Shown: piece by piece, positions 41,950 to 50,988 of the stretch
Position numbering within the stretch: the stretch's first letter is position 1
Layout: each line of letters opens with the position of its first letter
Source: Treponema socranskii subsp. paredis ATCC 35535
GTDB lineage: Bacteria; Spirochaetota; Spirochaetia; Treponematales; Treponemataceae
Assembly: GCA_000413015.1 (NCBI GenBank)
Contig: KE332516.1
Coordinates: 612,764 to 676,763, forward strand
Length of the DNA: 64,000 bases
Direction of reading: 5' to 3'
Position numbers and translations under genes: made by a program
The notes under the pieces: generated by a model
What the model was told of the DNA's origin: nothing
What the model saw: only the letters and a program-made list of their open reading frames with translations
Databases searched by the model: none

Positions 41950-44900
41950 TTACTTTTGCAGAATAAATTCGACGCGGCGGTTTTTCCAGTTTTGATCTTT
42001 ATCGCGCCAATCGGCAACAAGCTCCGTACCGCCCTTTCCTTGAGTAGAAAGACGGGAAGCGCTTATACCTTTATCGACGAGATAGGATTTTACGAATTCC
42101 GCGCGTTTTTGCGAAAGCGGAATGAGCGCGGGTCCCCACTGACGCGGATTGTCCTGCGTTTCTTCGGCTTCGTTTTCAGTCGTACGGTTTGCGTGTCCGA
42201 CGACCGCAACTTTATAATCTTTAAATTTATTGAGAATTTCCGCAATACGCTTGAGAATACGTTCGTTGTTTGCCGCCTGTTCGGTCGTAACGCCGTCGCG
42301 TTTTCCGGGAGCGCTTTCGACTTTAAAGTCGGCATTGTCGGGCCGGAATATGATCGACGGAACGGCCATTTTAAGCACATTGCCTTCGCGGATGACGAGC
42401 ACGTCGACGGGAATGATTCCCCGCACCGTCGATGTCATACCGAGATTGTCTTTAACGGTAAACACCCACGGATAATCGACCGCGGACTGAACGCGTTCCG
42501 CCATGCCCGACGCGGTCTTTTGCGTATTGCTCAAACCGTCCCACACGATGCGTTCCGTAATCGCCGACGTTCCGCCCGTTTGCCAAAAACGGCGTCCGTT
42601 CGGATCGTTGATCGTAAACGACCATGCGGTAATTTTACCTTTTGTCGAACCGTTCAATCTGATAAACAAATCGTCATCGATGCCGTCATTATCGGGACTG
42701 AAGTATGAAGGCGTCGTGCGGACGCTGAGTTCGGGAGGAAGGGCCGAACATACAAACGGAGACGACGAAGCGGAAACGCTCCGCCCGTTCCGATATACGA
42801 TATCGAGTTTTCCGGTAAAAGTGCCTTCGCCGGCTTTTCCCGCGCTGTCCAAACCGTCCCACATAATCGATGCGGGAAGACTTGCGCTGTCTTTCGACGA
42901 CCAGCTGCGCACCGCTTTTCCGTCTTCTCTGCATACGTCGAAATTCCACGACGAAATCGCGTCGCTGACCGATGTGCGGATATCGAAACGTTGAGAATCG
43001 AATATGCCGTCGCCGTTCGGAGAAATGCCGTCGTAAGCCGTCGTCACGTACGCTTTTACGTCGCGGGTATCGACAGAGATACCTCGGATCGATGTACCGA
43101 ACGCATTGCCCGCTTCATCCGTCGAAGCGATGACGAGCGTATATGCACCGTCGGAAACGGTATTGCCCGATTCGTCCGCACCGTCCCATGCGAATCCCGC
43201 TTTACCTGCGGTCTGCACGGTGCCGGCCCACGTGTATTTCCGGACAACGGTACCGCGGGCATTGCGCACTTCGGCAGTCCACAGTTTTTCGGCCGTGCAG
43301 TCGCGCACATCGACCGGCAAAGATCTTTGGGCCGAATCACCTGACGGAGAAAAGGACGTCCACGGAATTTCCGCGGCAAGATACGGCGCTTTCGTGTCGA
43401 GTGCAAAAGCCTGCGTCGAAGCCGATGCCGTCGAAGCGTTTGCGGACGTTATTTCAAGAGAAGCGACATACTGTCCGTCCGGACAGAGAGCGCCTTTATC
43501 GTCTTTTCCGTCCCACACAAACGACGCGGGAACGCTTTTGTTTTCGCTCAGGGTTTTAAGCGCGGTACTCGAACCCGCCTTCATAATTTTAAACACATAC
43601 TTTACGATACCGCCGCTTCCTGCGTGCGTAACGGGCGTAAAGGAAATCGTATCTTTGACTTTATCGCCGTTCGGTGAAAATGCGCTGTCCTGCATTGCAA
43701 GAAGCAATGTCGCCTTCGTCGTGTCGAAACTGAACGCATCGGAACGGACGGCTACGGTATTGCCCGCCAAGTCGGTTGCCGAAAGCTCGTACACGTATGA
43801 GCCGTCGGGCGCAAGTTTTCCAGCATCATCGAGACCGTCCCACGAAACCGTTTCCGGGGGGAATTCGCCGAGCGAGTATTCGCGCACGGCTTTTGTCATA
43901 TTGCCCGAAGCGTAGATGCGCCCCGTCCATGCGGGAACCGCCGCAAGCGTTTTCGGCACAATCGTTTCGTTTATTGTAATCGTACTCTTCGAACCCGCGC
44001 CGAATACTTTATCGGATACGCGCAGCTGAGCCTGCGGTTTTTTCGTATCGATGACATAGACCGGCGAAGTAATCGGAGAAGGCTCGTAGCCGTTGAGATA
44101 TTTTGCCGTAACGCGCGCCTGATAGCGTCCGTCGGGGAGCGTTTTGCCGTCGGCTCCCGTTCCGTCGAATACGATCGTTTCGGGCGGTAAGGCCGACGAA
44201 GACTGATCGAATGTACGGTAGACTTTGCCGTTCGCATCGACTATGCTTACCGCCCATTCGGTAAGTTTGTTTCCCGTGCTCGCTTCGGGAACGGGGATCG
44301 TTACGTTGAACGTGACCGCTTTTTGTTTGCTTTCGGTATTCGGAGAAAAATAGGGAGAACCTGAAATCGCGATATTCGTCGCGGGTTTTTCCGCCGAAAA
44401 AATAATATTCGATATGGAAGCGGCGGGAGAAGTGTTTCCGGCTCTGTCCGTCGCACTAAGCGTATACGAATAGATGCCGTCGGCAACGGGTTTTCCCGAA
44501 TCGCCCGTTCCGTTCCAATTGAACGCAGGCGGCTCGGTATCTTTCCACGAATAGGTTTTGACCGCAGTTCCGTCGGCTCCGGCAAAGACGCCTTTCCATT
44601 CGTCTTCTTTCGAACCGGATTGCCGCACGGAAAATATCGATTTCGCGCCTTCGCCGAAAATCTTATCGGTCGGCTGAGTAAGCGCGACAGAAGGCGGCGT
44701 CGTATCGACGATGACCGTATATTTGCCGGTTTTGCCGACATTGCCGTTATCGTCCGTCGCCGTAAAATAATAATTATACGTTCCGTCGGGAGCCGTTTCT
44801 CCGTTATCCATAACGCCGTTCCATGAAACGACGGAGGGGATATCGATCGTTTTTTTTGCAGAAAAAAGCTGTTTCCAAAAGGATTTGAACGTCAGCTTTT

Positions 44901-45129
44901 CGGTAAACGCGAGTTTATTCCCGATCGTGCGCACGACGCCGCCGCTTTCATTTTCGACGACAAAGCTCCACGAAACTATATAGCGCCTGTCGGAAATTCG
45001 CAGCGGAACGTCAAGCGAATCCTGAACGCCGTCGTTGTTCGGCGAAATATATTTCGGCGCCCGTTGGGCAAACGCCGAAGCGGCTGCCAAAAAGAGAGCA
45101 GCCGCAATGATTGCATAAGTCCGTTTCAT
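41950..45129 (-). CDS. Large FlgD-Ig repeat protein with C-terminal OmpA domain
   Basis: 1059 residues. Signal peptide MKRTYAIIAAALFLAAASAFA. The body has at least six copies of an SPNxDGxxDxL calcium-loop-like motif (ISPNNDGVQDSLDVPL, FSPNGDKVKDTISF, ISPNGDGIFDSQRF and others) alternating with FlgD-Ig-like units ending in WDGxDxxGxxxxDGxYxYxLxATDxAGN. The last 120 residues are an OmpA peptidoglycan-binding domain (VAVVGHANRT, LSQKRAEFVKSYLVDKGI, NRRVEFILQK). It probably links peptidoglycan to an outer-membrane or periplasmic assembly. It is encoded one base into the stop of the UPF0164 gene (TAATG), so the two are co-expressed and probably work together. Confidence 0.88.
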   Translation of the reverse strand: MKRTYAIIAAALFLAAASAFAQRAPKYISPNNDGVQDSLDVPLRISDRRYIVSWSFVVENESGGVVRTIGNKLAFTEKLTFKSFWKQLFSAKKTIDIPSVVSWNGVMDNGETAPDGTYNYYFTATDDNGNVGKTGKYTVIVDTTPPSVALTQPTDKIFGEGAKSIFSVRQSGSKEDEWKGVFAGADGTAVKTYSWKDTEPPAFNWNGTGDSGKPVADGIYSYTLSATDRAGNTSPAASISNIIFSAEKPATNIAISGSPYFSPNTESKQKAVTFNVTIPVPEASTGNKLTEWAVSIVDANGKVYRTFDQSSSALPPETIVFDGTGADGKTLPDGRYQARVTAKYLNGYEPSPITSPVYVIDTKKPQAQLRVSDKVFGAGSKSTITINETIVPKTLAAVPAWTGRIYASGNMTKAVREYSLGEFPPETVSWDGLDDAGKLAPDGSYVYELSATDLAGNTVAVRSDAFSFDTTKATLLLAMQDSAFSPNGDKVKDTISFTPVTHAGSGGIVKYVFKIMKAGSSTALKTLSENKSVPASFVWDGKDDKGALCPDGQYVASLEITSANASTASASTQAFALDTKAPYLAAEIPWTSFSPSGDSAQRSLPVDVRDCTAEKLWTAEVRNARGTVVRKYTWAGTVQTAGKAGFAWDGADESGNTVSDGAYTLVIASTDEAGNAFGTSIRGISVDTRDVKAYVTTAYDGISPNGDGIFDSQRFDIRTSVSDAISSWNFDVCREDGKAVRSWSSKDSASLPASIMWDGLDSAGKAGEGTFTGKLDIVYRNGRSVSASSSPFVCSALPPELSVRTTPSYFSPDNDGIDDDLFIRLNGSTKGKITAWSFTINDPNGRRFWQTGGTSAITERIVWDGLSNTQKTASGMAERVQSAVDYPWVFTVKDNLGMTSTVRGIIPVDVLVIREGNVLKMAVPSIIFRPDNADFKVESAPGKRDGVTTEQAANNERILKRIAEILNKFKDYKVAVVGHANRTTENEAEETQDNPRQWGPALIPLSQKRAEFVKSYLVDKGISASRLSTQGKGGTELVADWRDKDQNWKNRRVEFILQK

Positions 45130-46199
45130 TATTTTTCATCTCCCGTCCACAGTTCGATTTCCGGCGGATCGGTATCCGCGAGTCCCAAATTGAATTTGAC
45201 ATTACCCGAAACGGCGTGTACCGTTTCGTAAAGCTGCTGCCATCCGGCATTCACCGTAATATCGCTTTCACCCCAGCCGTTGCGTTTCATATATTCGTTG
45301 TTTTTCGTTTTGAACGTAAAACGATAGCCGAGACTGATCGCAGGCATAAAATTGCCGTAGTTACCGTAGTCGGCGAGCGCGACGGCTTCGCGGATATTGA
45401 TTTCTTCCGCTATGCGTAAATAGAGCGCGTCGTTTACGGCGAATTGAAATCCCGCTGCAACGATGAGATTTTGAAATCCCGGCGTAATCAATTCGACCGA
45501 AGCCCCGCCTTTTATATAATCGTTTGCAAATAAAAGAGCTGCAACACCGACGTGAGTAGTGCCGAGCATCGGAAAGATATCCGACGTGTTTTTGCCGTCG
45601 ATGCCGACGAGGTTTGTCGACGTATAATTTTTACCGAGGTTGAGTACGGACACGCCGATCCTGAAATCTTTCATAAAACCCACACGCGGTATGCGGTACA
45701 TTCCGCCGATATTTCCGGTCACCGACCAATCGCTTCCGTGACCCCAATACACGCCGCCTGCAATTCCGATACCGAGAGAAAGGCGGTCGCTCACTTCTTT
45801 CGCAATGGCAATATTCGTGCTGAGCGTATTGCCGACATCGATTTTATCGAGCGGAAGAAATACGCCTTTGACGAGGCCGCTCACGGCAAAGTATTTCCAC
45901 GGGATGAGAATGCCGGTCTGAAAAGCCGAACCGAAAACATTCGCTCCGCCGTTTGAAGAAAAAATCGCGGTATATGAGGCATCGAGCGTGATGCGCTGTT
46001 CGGATGCGATAAGCGCAGGATTGAAAACGATCGCATCGGGACCGGCGGTAAAAATTCCCCCGCCTGCGCTCGAAGACGCATACGTAAGCTGTGTCGGGCT
46101 TACAAGCCTGTCGAGACTTTCTCCGCTGATCGGCGGATTATAGGCAAATATCACAGAGGCGAAACACAGAGCCCCTGCCGTCATTAAAATTCTTTTCAT
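45129..46199 (-). CDS. UPF0164 outer-membrane beta-barrel protein (FadL-like)
   Basis: 356 residues. Signal peptide MKRILMTAGALCFASVIFA, then YNPPISG and many amphipathic strands with alternating hydrophobic residues (for example FAVSGLVKGVFLPLD, GNIGGMYRIPRVGF). UPF0164 is restricted to treponemes and its members are modelled as FadL-like barrels that pass long-chain fatty acids or other hydrophobic ligands. The GxxxxFNPAL element (GPDAIVFNPALIAS) near residue 55 is characteristic. AAGGAG precedes ATG 46199. It is one of the best taxonomic markers in the window. Confidence 0.88.
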   Translation of the reverse strand: MKRILMTAGALCFASVIFAYNPPISGESLDRLVSPTQLTYASSSAGGGIFTAGPDAIVFNPALIASEQRITLDASYTAIFSSNGGANVFGSAFQTGILIPWKYFAVSGLVKGVFLPLDKIDVGNTLSTNIAIAKEVSDRLSLGIGIAGGVYWGHGSDWSVTGNIGGMYRIPRVGFMKDFRIGVSVLNLGKNYTSTNLVGIDGKNTSDIFPMLGTTHVGVAALLFANDYIKGGASVELITPGFQNLIVAAGFQFAVNDALYLRIAEEINIREAVALADYGNYGNFMPAISLGYRFTFKTKNNEYMKRNGWGESDITVNAGWQQLYETVHAVSGNVKFNLGLADTDPPEIELWTGDEK

Positions 46200-46363
46200 C
46201 GTACACTCCTTGTCCTTGCTGCTGCGATAAACTCCCGTAAAACGCTTACAATACTTTTATTAATAAATTCAATTTCGCGTTTTAACAAAACTCGATGTTC
46301 AACCTATTAAACAAACGAAACTGCGATAGTTTACAGTTATTTTTACAATAAATCTACACGAGC

Positions 46364-47203
46364 TTACATCGAAAAATCTTTGCCGAGATAGATTTCGCGG
46401 GCAACGGGAGAATCGAGGATTTCCCGTTTTGTGCCCTGCATCATGATTTGTCCGGTACTGATGATGATCGCGCGGTGCGTGATTTCGAGCGTATCGCGTA
46501 CGTTATGGTCGGTGATGAGGATGCCGATGCCGCGCTCAGAAAGCAGTTTGATCATACCTTTGATATCGGCGACCGCGATCGGATCGATGCCCGCAAAGGG
46601 TTCGTCGAGAAGCAAAAACTTCGGTTCGATTGCAAGCGACCGGGCGATTTCGGTACGCCGCCGCTCTCCTCCCGAAAGCGTGATCGCCTGCTGCCCTCTG
46701 ATCCTTCCGATATCGAATTCGCTTATGAGCTGTTCGAGTCTCATCTTTTTTTCATCGAACGAAAGATCACGTCTCGTTTCAAGGATCGCCCAAATATTTT
46801 CTTCGACCGTCAGCTTTTTAAACACGGACGGCTCCTGCGGCAGATAAGAAATGCCGAGCTTCGCGCGCTTATACATGGGAAGCGCCGTAATCCTCTCTTT
46901 ATCCAAAAACACATCGCCCGAAGTCGGACGGTAAAAACCGACGATCATATAAAAGGTCGTCGTCTTGCCCGAACCGTTGGGACCGAGAAGACCGAGCACT
47001 TCGCCCGTACGCATTGAAAAATCGATGCCTTGTACGACGCGCTTTTTGCCGAAGGATTTATACAAACTTGAAACTTGCAGTACGTGATGAGCGCGCCCCG
47101 TTTCGTTTTCCGGAGACGTACCGTTGTTTTGCAAGGGCTTTTCGCCGGACTCCTGCAATCCGTCTTTCAAAAAATCGGACGCATTTTGCATAGTATCATT
47201 CAT
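46364..47203 (-). CDS. lptB: LPS-export-type ABC ATPase LptB
   Basis: 279 residues. Walker A LLGPNGSGKTTTFYMIVG, Q-loop YLPQEPSVFKKLTVEENI (a family hallmark), signature LSGGERRRTEIARSLA, Walker B LLLDEPFAGIDPIAV, switch ITDHNVRDTL. A 40-residue polar N-terminal extension precedes the ABC core and is not usual for LptB. Overlaps the lptA end by eight bases. It would energise transfer of a lipoglycan or related lipid to the outer membrane through LptC and LptA; LptFG genes are not in this window. Confidence 0.92.
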   Translation of the reverse strand: MNDTMQNASDFLKDGLQESGEKPLQNNGTSPENETGRAHHVLQVSSLYKSFGKKRVVQGIDFSMRTGEVLGLLGPNGSGKTTTFYMIVGFYRPTSGDVFLDKERITALPMYKRAKLGISYLPQEPSVFKKLTVEENIWAILETRRDLSFDEKKMRLEQLISEFDIGRIRGQQAITLSGGERRRTEIARSLAIEPKFLLLDEPFAGIDPIAVADIKGMIKLLSERGIGILITDHNVRDTLEITHRAIIISTGQIMMQGTKREILDSPVAREIYLGKDFSM

Positions 47204-48101
47204 CGCTCGCTCTCTTATTCAATCCGCTGCGGGAAGGCGTCGGCACGTTTTTCAGTTTTTCCGGCGGAGCGCTTACCCGATTCCGTTTCCCGGACGAAGC
47301 GTTTGCACCGCTTTCCGCATCTCCGCTCCGATCCGCGGCGCTTTCTTTTCCGGAAGACATCCCGTCATTCGAAGGGACATCGGTTTTGTCCGGCGTATAG
47401 TCATCCGAAGCCGTATCGATGTCTGCAGCGGAATCTTTTTTCGTATCTTTATCCTGCTCGGCGTTTTTTTCATCGACGACCGAACCTTTGACGCGGCCGT
47501 CGAGAGTTATTTCCTGCGTATCGAGATTCAGCGTAATCTGTTGGGCGCGGAAAGTATCTTCGCCTTGAGTGATCCGCGCATTGCCGCTCATTTCGAGCAT
47601 TTTATTTTTTTTCCGGTACACGGCGTACGCGCTCGAACACACATTGTCTTTTTGTTTGATCGTTATGCCGATTTGAATCCGCGCGATGTCGGTATTTTGA
47701 TTATACTCGATAAGCTGAGCTTCGACCGATACGCCGTTTTCCGTATCGGCAAGGCGCACATTATCTTTCAGCGTTGCGATTTTTGTCCGGCGGTCATACG
47801 AAAGACTCGCGCACGTAAACTCCATTTTCGTTTCGATGTTTTTTCCGGTGATGTTTCCTTCAGCTTCGATATAGCGGAAATTTTTTCCGCTCATCGTAAT
47901 CGAGTCGGCGGATATTTCCATGGACGATGTGAGAACGTATGCGCTGCCGGAAAGCGTCGTCGTATCGGACGTATTGCCTGCGGTGCCGGTCATACTGTTC
48001 GCGGAAAACGTAATGCGTTCCGCCCATAGCGGAAGCATCGAAGCGGCAATGTATAAAATTAATAAAAAAATTATCTGACCGTTACGGACGGTTTTGCGCA
48101 T
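47196..48101 (-). CDS. lptA: LptA/OstA-type periplasmic lipid transport protein
   Basis: About 301 residues. Signal-like start RNGQIIFLLILYIAASMLPLWA, then the OstA jellyroll domain from ITFSANSMTGTAG to TLDGRVKG (about residues 28-215). The last 90 residues are an Asp/Ser/Lys-rich, low-complexity tail with no counterpart in standard LptA. Forms the periplasmic bridge for lipid export with LptC and LptB. ATG 48101 lies 20 bases inside the lptC end; a form from 48134 is less likely as it would delay the signal peptide. Confidence 0.85.
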   Translation of the reverse strand: MRKTVRNGQIIFLLILYIAASMLPLWAERITFSANSMTGTAGNTSDTTTLSGSAYVLTSSMEISADSITMSGKNFRYIEAEGNITGKNIETKMEFTCASLSYDRRTKIATLKDNVRLADTENGVSVEAQLIEYNQNTDIARIQIGITIKQKDNVCSSAYAVYRKKNKMLEMSGNARITQGEDTFRAQQITLNLDTQEITLDGRVKGSVVDEKNAEQDKDTKKDSAADIDTASDDYTPDKTDVPSNDGMSSGKESAADRSGDAESGANASSGKRNRVSAPPEKLKNVPTPSRSGLNKRASDE

Positions 48102-48663
48102 CGCCGCCTTCCTCCGCGTTTTCATCGGTTTCAACAGTTCCCGATACGGCGCCGGTAAAAATAAAACGGTTGCTCACTCCGCTTGCGGAAAATCCGGAAC
48201 CGCGGACAACCGTACCGTTTTTTTTCATCGTAATCGTATCGGTGCGTCGGCTCGTAAGCTGTTCGGTATTTCCGTCCCAGCGCAGTTCGTCCGCAGTGAT
48301 CGTTACGTTTCTCGGCGCATTCGTAAGCTCGATTCCGTCATAAAGCGAATACATTTTTTGCTTCGGATCGAACGCGACAAGAGCGCATGAACCTTCGGTT
48401 TCCGCGCTGCCGTCATCCGCGTAGGCGGTAAATGAAACCGAATCCGCATAGGTACCGCCGCCTTTATACTGTTCGAGCGTATGTGCGCGCATCGAAAGCA
48501 TCTTTCGATTTTTTTCCCAGCGCGAAAAATCGGCATTTGCAAAAACGAATTCCGGCACTTCCGCATCGACGTTTTTTTGACTTTCGGAATATTTCAAAGA
48601 ACATCCCTCCGCGATAAACGGCAAAGAACATAAAACCGCCGCGGCAAAAAGACTCGGCTTCAT
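48082..48663 (-). CDS. lptC: LptC-type lipoprotein
   Basis: 193 residues. Signal peptide MKPSLFAAAVLCSLPFIAEGC with lipobox AEGC, so anchored by lipid instead of the membrane helix of E. coli LptC. The domain has the LptC layout: FANADFSRWEKNRKMLSMRA, then alternating strands to FTGAVSGTVETDENAEE. Start overlaps the pyrG stop by four bases (ATGA). Acts between the LptBFG transporter and LptA. Confidence 0.82.
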   Translation of the reverse strand: MKPSLFAAAVLCSLPFIAEGCSLKYSESQKNVDAEVPEFVFANADFSRWEKNRKMLSMRAHTLEQYKGGGTYADSVSFTAYADDGSAETEGSCALVAFDPKQKMYSLYDGIELTNAPRNVTITADELRWDGNTEQLTSRRTDTITMKKNGTVVRGSGFSASGVSNRFIFTGAVSGTVETDENAEEGGDAQNRP

Positions 48664-50273
48664 TGTTTTTTACCGAGTGCCGCTCCGATAAACGAGATGA
48701 AAAGCGGATGCGGTTTCATCGGACGCGAAACGAATTCGGGATGATACTGCACGCCGATGCCCCACGTGTGATCTTTCCACTCGAAAGCTTCCGTACAATT
48801 ATCCGGTTCGGAAACGGCCGACGTGATGAGACCGTGTTCGGTCATATCGGCGGTGTATTTTTTATCGAAAGTATATTTATTGCGGTGCCGCTCGGTAATC
48901 GTGAGCTTTTTATACACGGAGGCAAGCTTCGTATCTTTAATAATACGGACGGTTCCCGCACCGAGCTTCATCGTGCCGGCAGCGGAAAGCCCCGTCTGCT
49001 CTTCCGGCAAACTGATGATCGCGTGAGTGCTGTTTTGTATAAACTCCGTGCTGTCCGCATCCGCCCAGCCGCACAGCGAACGCCCCGTTTCGATCGCCAT
49101 GAGCTGCATACCCAAATCGATACCCAAGTAGGGTATATCGTTTTCGCGCGCATATTTTACCGCGACGAGAAGTCCGAGAAATCCGCGCTGCCCGTAATTT
49201 GCGGGCACGACGATGCCGTCGACGTCTTTGAACGCAGCTCTCACCTCTTTTTCGTTTTTGCAGCTTTCGAGCGTTTCCGCGTCGATTTTCCGAAGCTTCA
49301 GCTCCGCGCCGTACTGCGTAACCGCCGCGTGAAACAGCGATTCGCGCACCGATTTATAGCAATCGTCAAGGTAATCTTTTTTACCGACGACCGCGATGCA
49401 CACGGCAGGACCGCAGGCATTGAGCTTATCAAGAAATGCCGTCCACGGACGGATATTGCAGCGCTCGGCGGTAAGCGCGAGTTTTTTGAGTACCCGCGCG
49501 TCGAAACCTTCTTTATGAAAGATAACCGGAAGTTCATATACCGATTTTTGCACATCGATCGACGAAAAAACCGCGTCGGGTGCGACATTGCAGAACAACG
49601 CAATTTTTTTTCTGATCGGTAAATCAAGTTCGTTTGTCGTGCGGCACAAAAGAATATCCGGCTGTATCCCCGCTTCCTGCAGCTGCTTAACCGAATGTTG
49701 AGTCGGCTTCGTTTTCAATTCTCCGCCGATGATCGCAGGCACGAGCGTTATGTGGATGACGCATACTTCGTTTTTGCCGAGTTCGTGAATGAGCTGCCGA
49801 CAGGCTTCGAGATACGGGATCGATTCGATATCTCCGACGGTACCGCCGATTTCGACGATGACGACATCCGCACCCGACCGCTCGCCGACGGAAAGAATAT
49901 TGCGCTTTATTTCGTCGGTAATATGCGGGATGACCTGCACCGTGCGTCCGTTGTATCTGCCGGCGCGTTCGTTTTGAATCACTTGGTTATAAATTTTTCC
50001 GATCGTAATGCAGTTGTGTTCGGCGACATTGACACTCGTAAACCGCGCAAAGTTGCCCAAATCCAAATCGGTTTCCGCGCCGTCTTCGGTAACATATACT
50101 TCGCCGTGCTGAAACGGACTGATATTTCCCGCGTCGAGGTTGATGTACGGATCGCATTTTATCATCGAAATCGAAAGCCCGCTGCATTCGAGAAGACTTC
50201 CGAGAGATGCGGACGCAACCCCTTTGCCGAGACTGGAACATACGCCGCTGGTCACGAGTATATATTTGCTCAT
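48660..50273 (-). CDS. pyrG: CTP synthase with mutated glutaminase site
   Basis: About 537 residues, standard length. The amidoligase half is intact: ILVTSGVCSSLGKGVASASL, KCDPYINLDAGNISPFQHGE and DGAETDLDLGNFARF. The class I glutaminase half keeps YHPEF (catalytic His and Glu) and RHRNKYTF, but the nucleophile elbow reads GIDLGMQ where other CTP synthases have GICLGMQ: the codon at 49116-49118 is GAT, giving Asp386 for the catalytic Cys. The oxyanion motif PGGFG is also changed, to PANYG. The enzyme should make CTP from UTP, ATP and free ammonia. ATG 50273 lies six bases after a -10. First gene of pyrG-lptC-lptA-lptB. Confidence 0.92.
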   Translation of the reverse strand: MSKYILVTSGVCSSLGKGVASASLGSLLECSGLSISMIKCDPYINLDAGNISPFQHGEVYVTEDGAETDLDLGNFARFTSVNVAEHNCITIGKIYNQVIQNERAGRYNGRTVQVIPHITDEIKRNILSVGERSGADVVIVEIGGTVGDIESIPYLEACRQLIHELGKNEVCVIHITLVPAIIGGELKTKPTQHSVKQLQEAGIQPDILLCRTTNELDLPIRKKIALFCNVAPDAVFSSIDVQKSVYELPVIFHKEGFDARVLKKLALTAERCNIRPWTAFLDKLNACGPAVCIAVVGKKDYLDDCYKSVRESLFHAAVTQYGAELKLRKIDAETLESCKNEKEVRAAFKDVDGIVVPANYGQRGFLGLLVAVKYARENDIPYLGIDLGMQLMAIETGRSLCGWADADSTEFIQNSTHAIISLPEEQTGLSAAGTMKLGAGTVRIIKDTKLASVYKKLTITERHRNKYTFDKKYTADMTEHGLITSAVSEPDNCTEAFEWKDHTWGIGVQYHPEFVSRPMKPHPLFISFIGAALGKKQ

Positions 50274-50279
50274 AGCGCG

Positions 50280-50308
50280 ATTTTCCCATTTACTCCGCGC
50301 TTCGTCAA
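50280..50308 (-). promoter_or_regulatory. Possible pyrG promoter
   Basis: On the minus strand TTGACG (50303-50308), 17-base spacer, GAAAAT (50280-50285), then six bases to the ATG. The -10 is weak; a GGGA overlapping it could alternatively be the ribosome site of a longer transcript. Confidence 0.4.
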
Positions 50309-50408
50309 TAGAGGGATACGGGTAAAAAGCACAATGCGCATGCTCACTGCGGTACCGCTTCCGTAAATACGGCAAGACCTGCCGGTTTTTGTTCGGCTGT
50401 TACTCGTT

Positions 50409-50951
50409 TTACATGCAGCGAACGACGCAGGCTTCGACATCGTCCATAGATGCCGTCGGCTCGAAGCGAGAAACGACGGTGCCGTCCCGTGCGACGACGA
50501 ACTTCGTAAAATTCCATTTGATGTCGGGATTGTCTTTGTAGCTGCCGTCGATTTTTGCAAGCAACGCATCCATCTTCTCTGCCGTTTTTCCGTTTCCGAA
50601 ACCTTCGAATTTCTTTTGCGTTTTCAAATACGCATAGAGCGGCAACGCATTCGCTCCGTTGACGTCGGATTTTTTCATCTGAGGAAATTTCGTATTATAG
50701 CGGAGCGTGCAGAATTCGCGGATTTCTTCGCCCGTACCCGGCGTCTGTCCGCCGAATTGATTACACGGCACGTCGATTATTTCCAAGCCCTCATCGTGAT
50801 ATTTTTCGTACATCGCTTCGAGCTCTTTATAGTGCGGCGTAAACCCGCAGCCTGTCGCCGTATTTACAATGAGCATCACTTTGCCTTTGTAATCGCCGAG
50901 CGGCACATCATTTCCGGTCGCATCCTGCACCGAATAATCATAGATCGTCAT
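50409..50951 (-). CDS. Glutathione peroxidase-family thiol peroxidase
   Basis: 180 residues. Peroxidatic Cys is in NTATGCGFTPHY (codon TGC, so not a selenoprotein), with the supporting Gln in PCNQFGGQ and Trp-Asn in IKWNFTKF. The resolving Cys may be in EIREFCTLRY. In bacteria such enzymes usually take electrons from thioredoxin. It reduces H2O2 or lipid hydroperoxides in the cytoplasm. GGAG is seven bases before ATG 50951. The thioredoxin-reductase-like gene lies just upstream on the same strand, which fits a redox pathway. Confidence 0.92.
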   Translation of the reverse strand: MTIYDYSVQDATGNDVPLGDYKGKVMLIVNTATGCGFTPHYKELEAMYEKYHDEGLEIIDVPCNQFGGQTPGTGEEIREFCTLRYNTKFPQMKKSDVNGANALPLYAYLKTQKKFEGFGNGKTAEKMDALLAKIDGSYKDNPDIKWNFTKFVVARDGTVVSRFEPTASMDDVEACVVRCM

Positions 50952-50988
50952 CTTACATCTCCATAATTAACGATATGCGTTAATTTTA

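Noticed and set aside
50409-50951. Selenocysteine in the glutathione peroxidase
   Set aside because: Selenoprotein forms occur in treponemes, but the active-site codon here is TGC, and the frame has no internal TGA.
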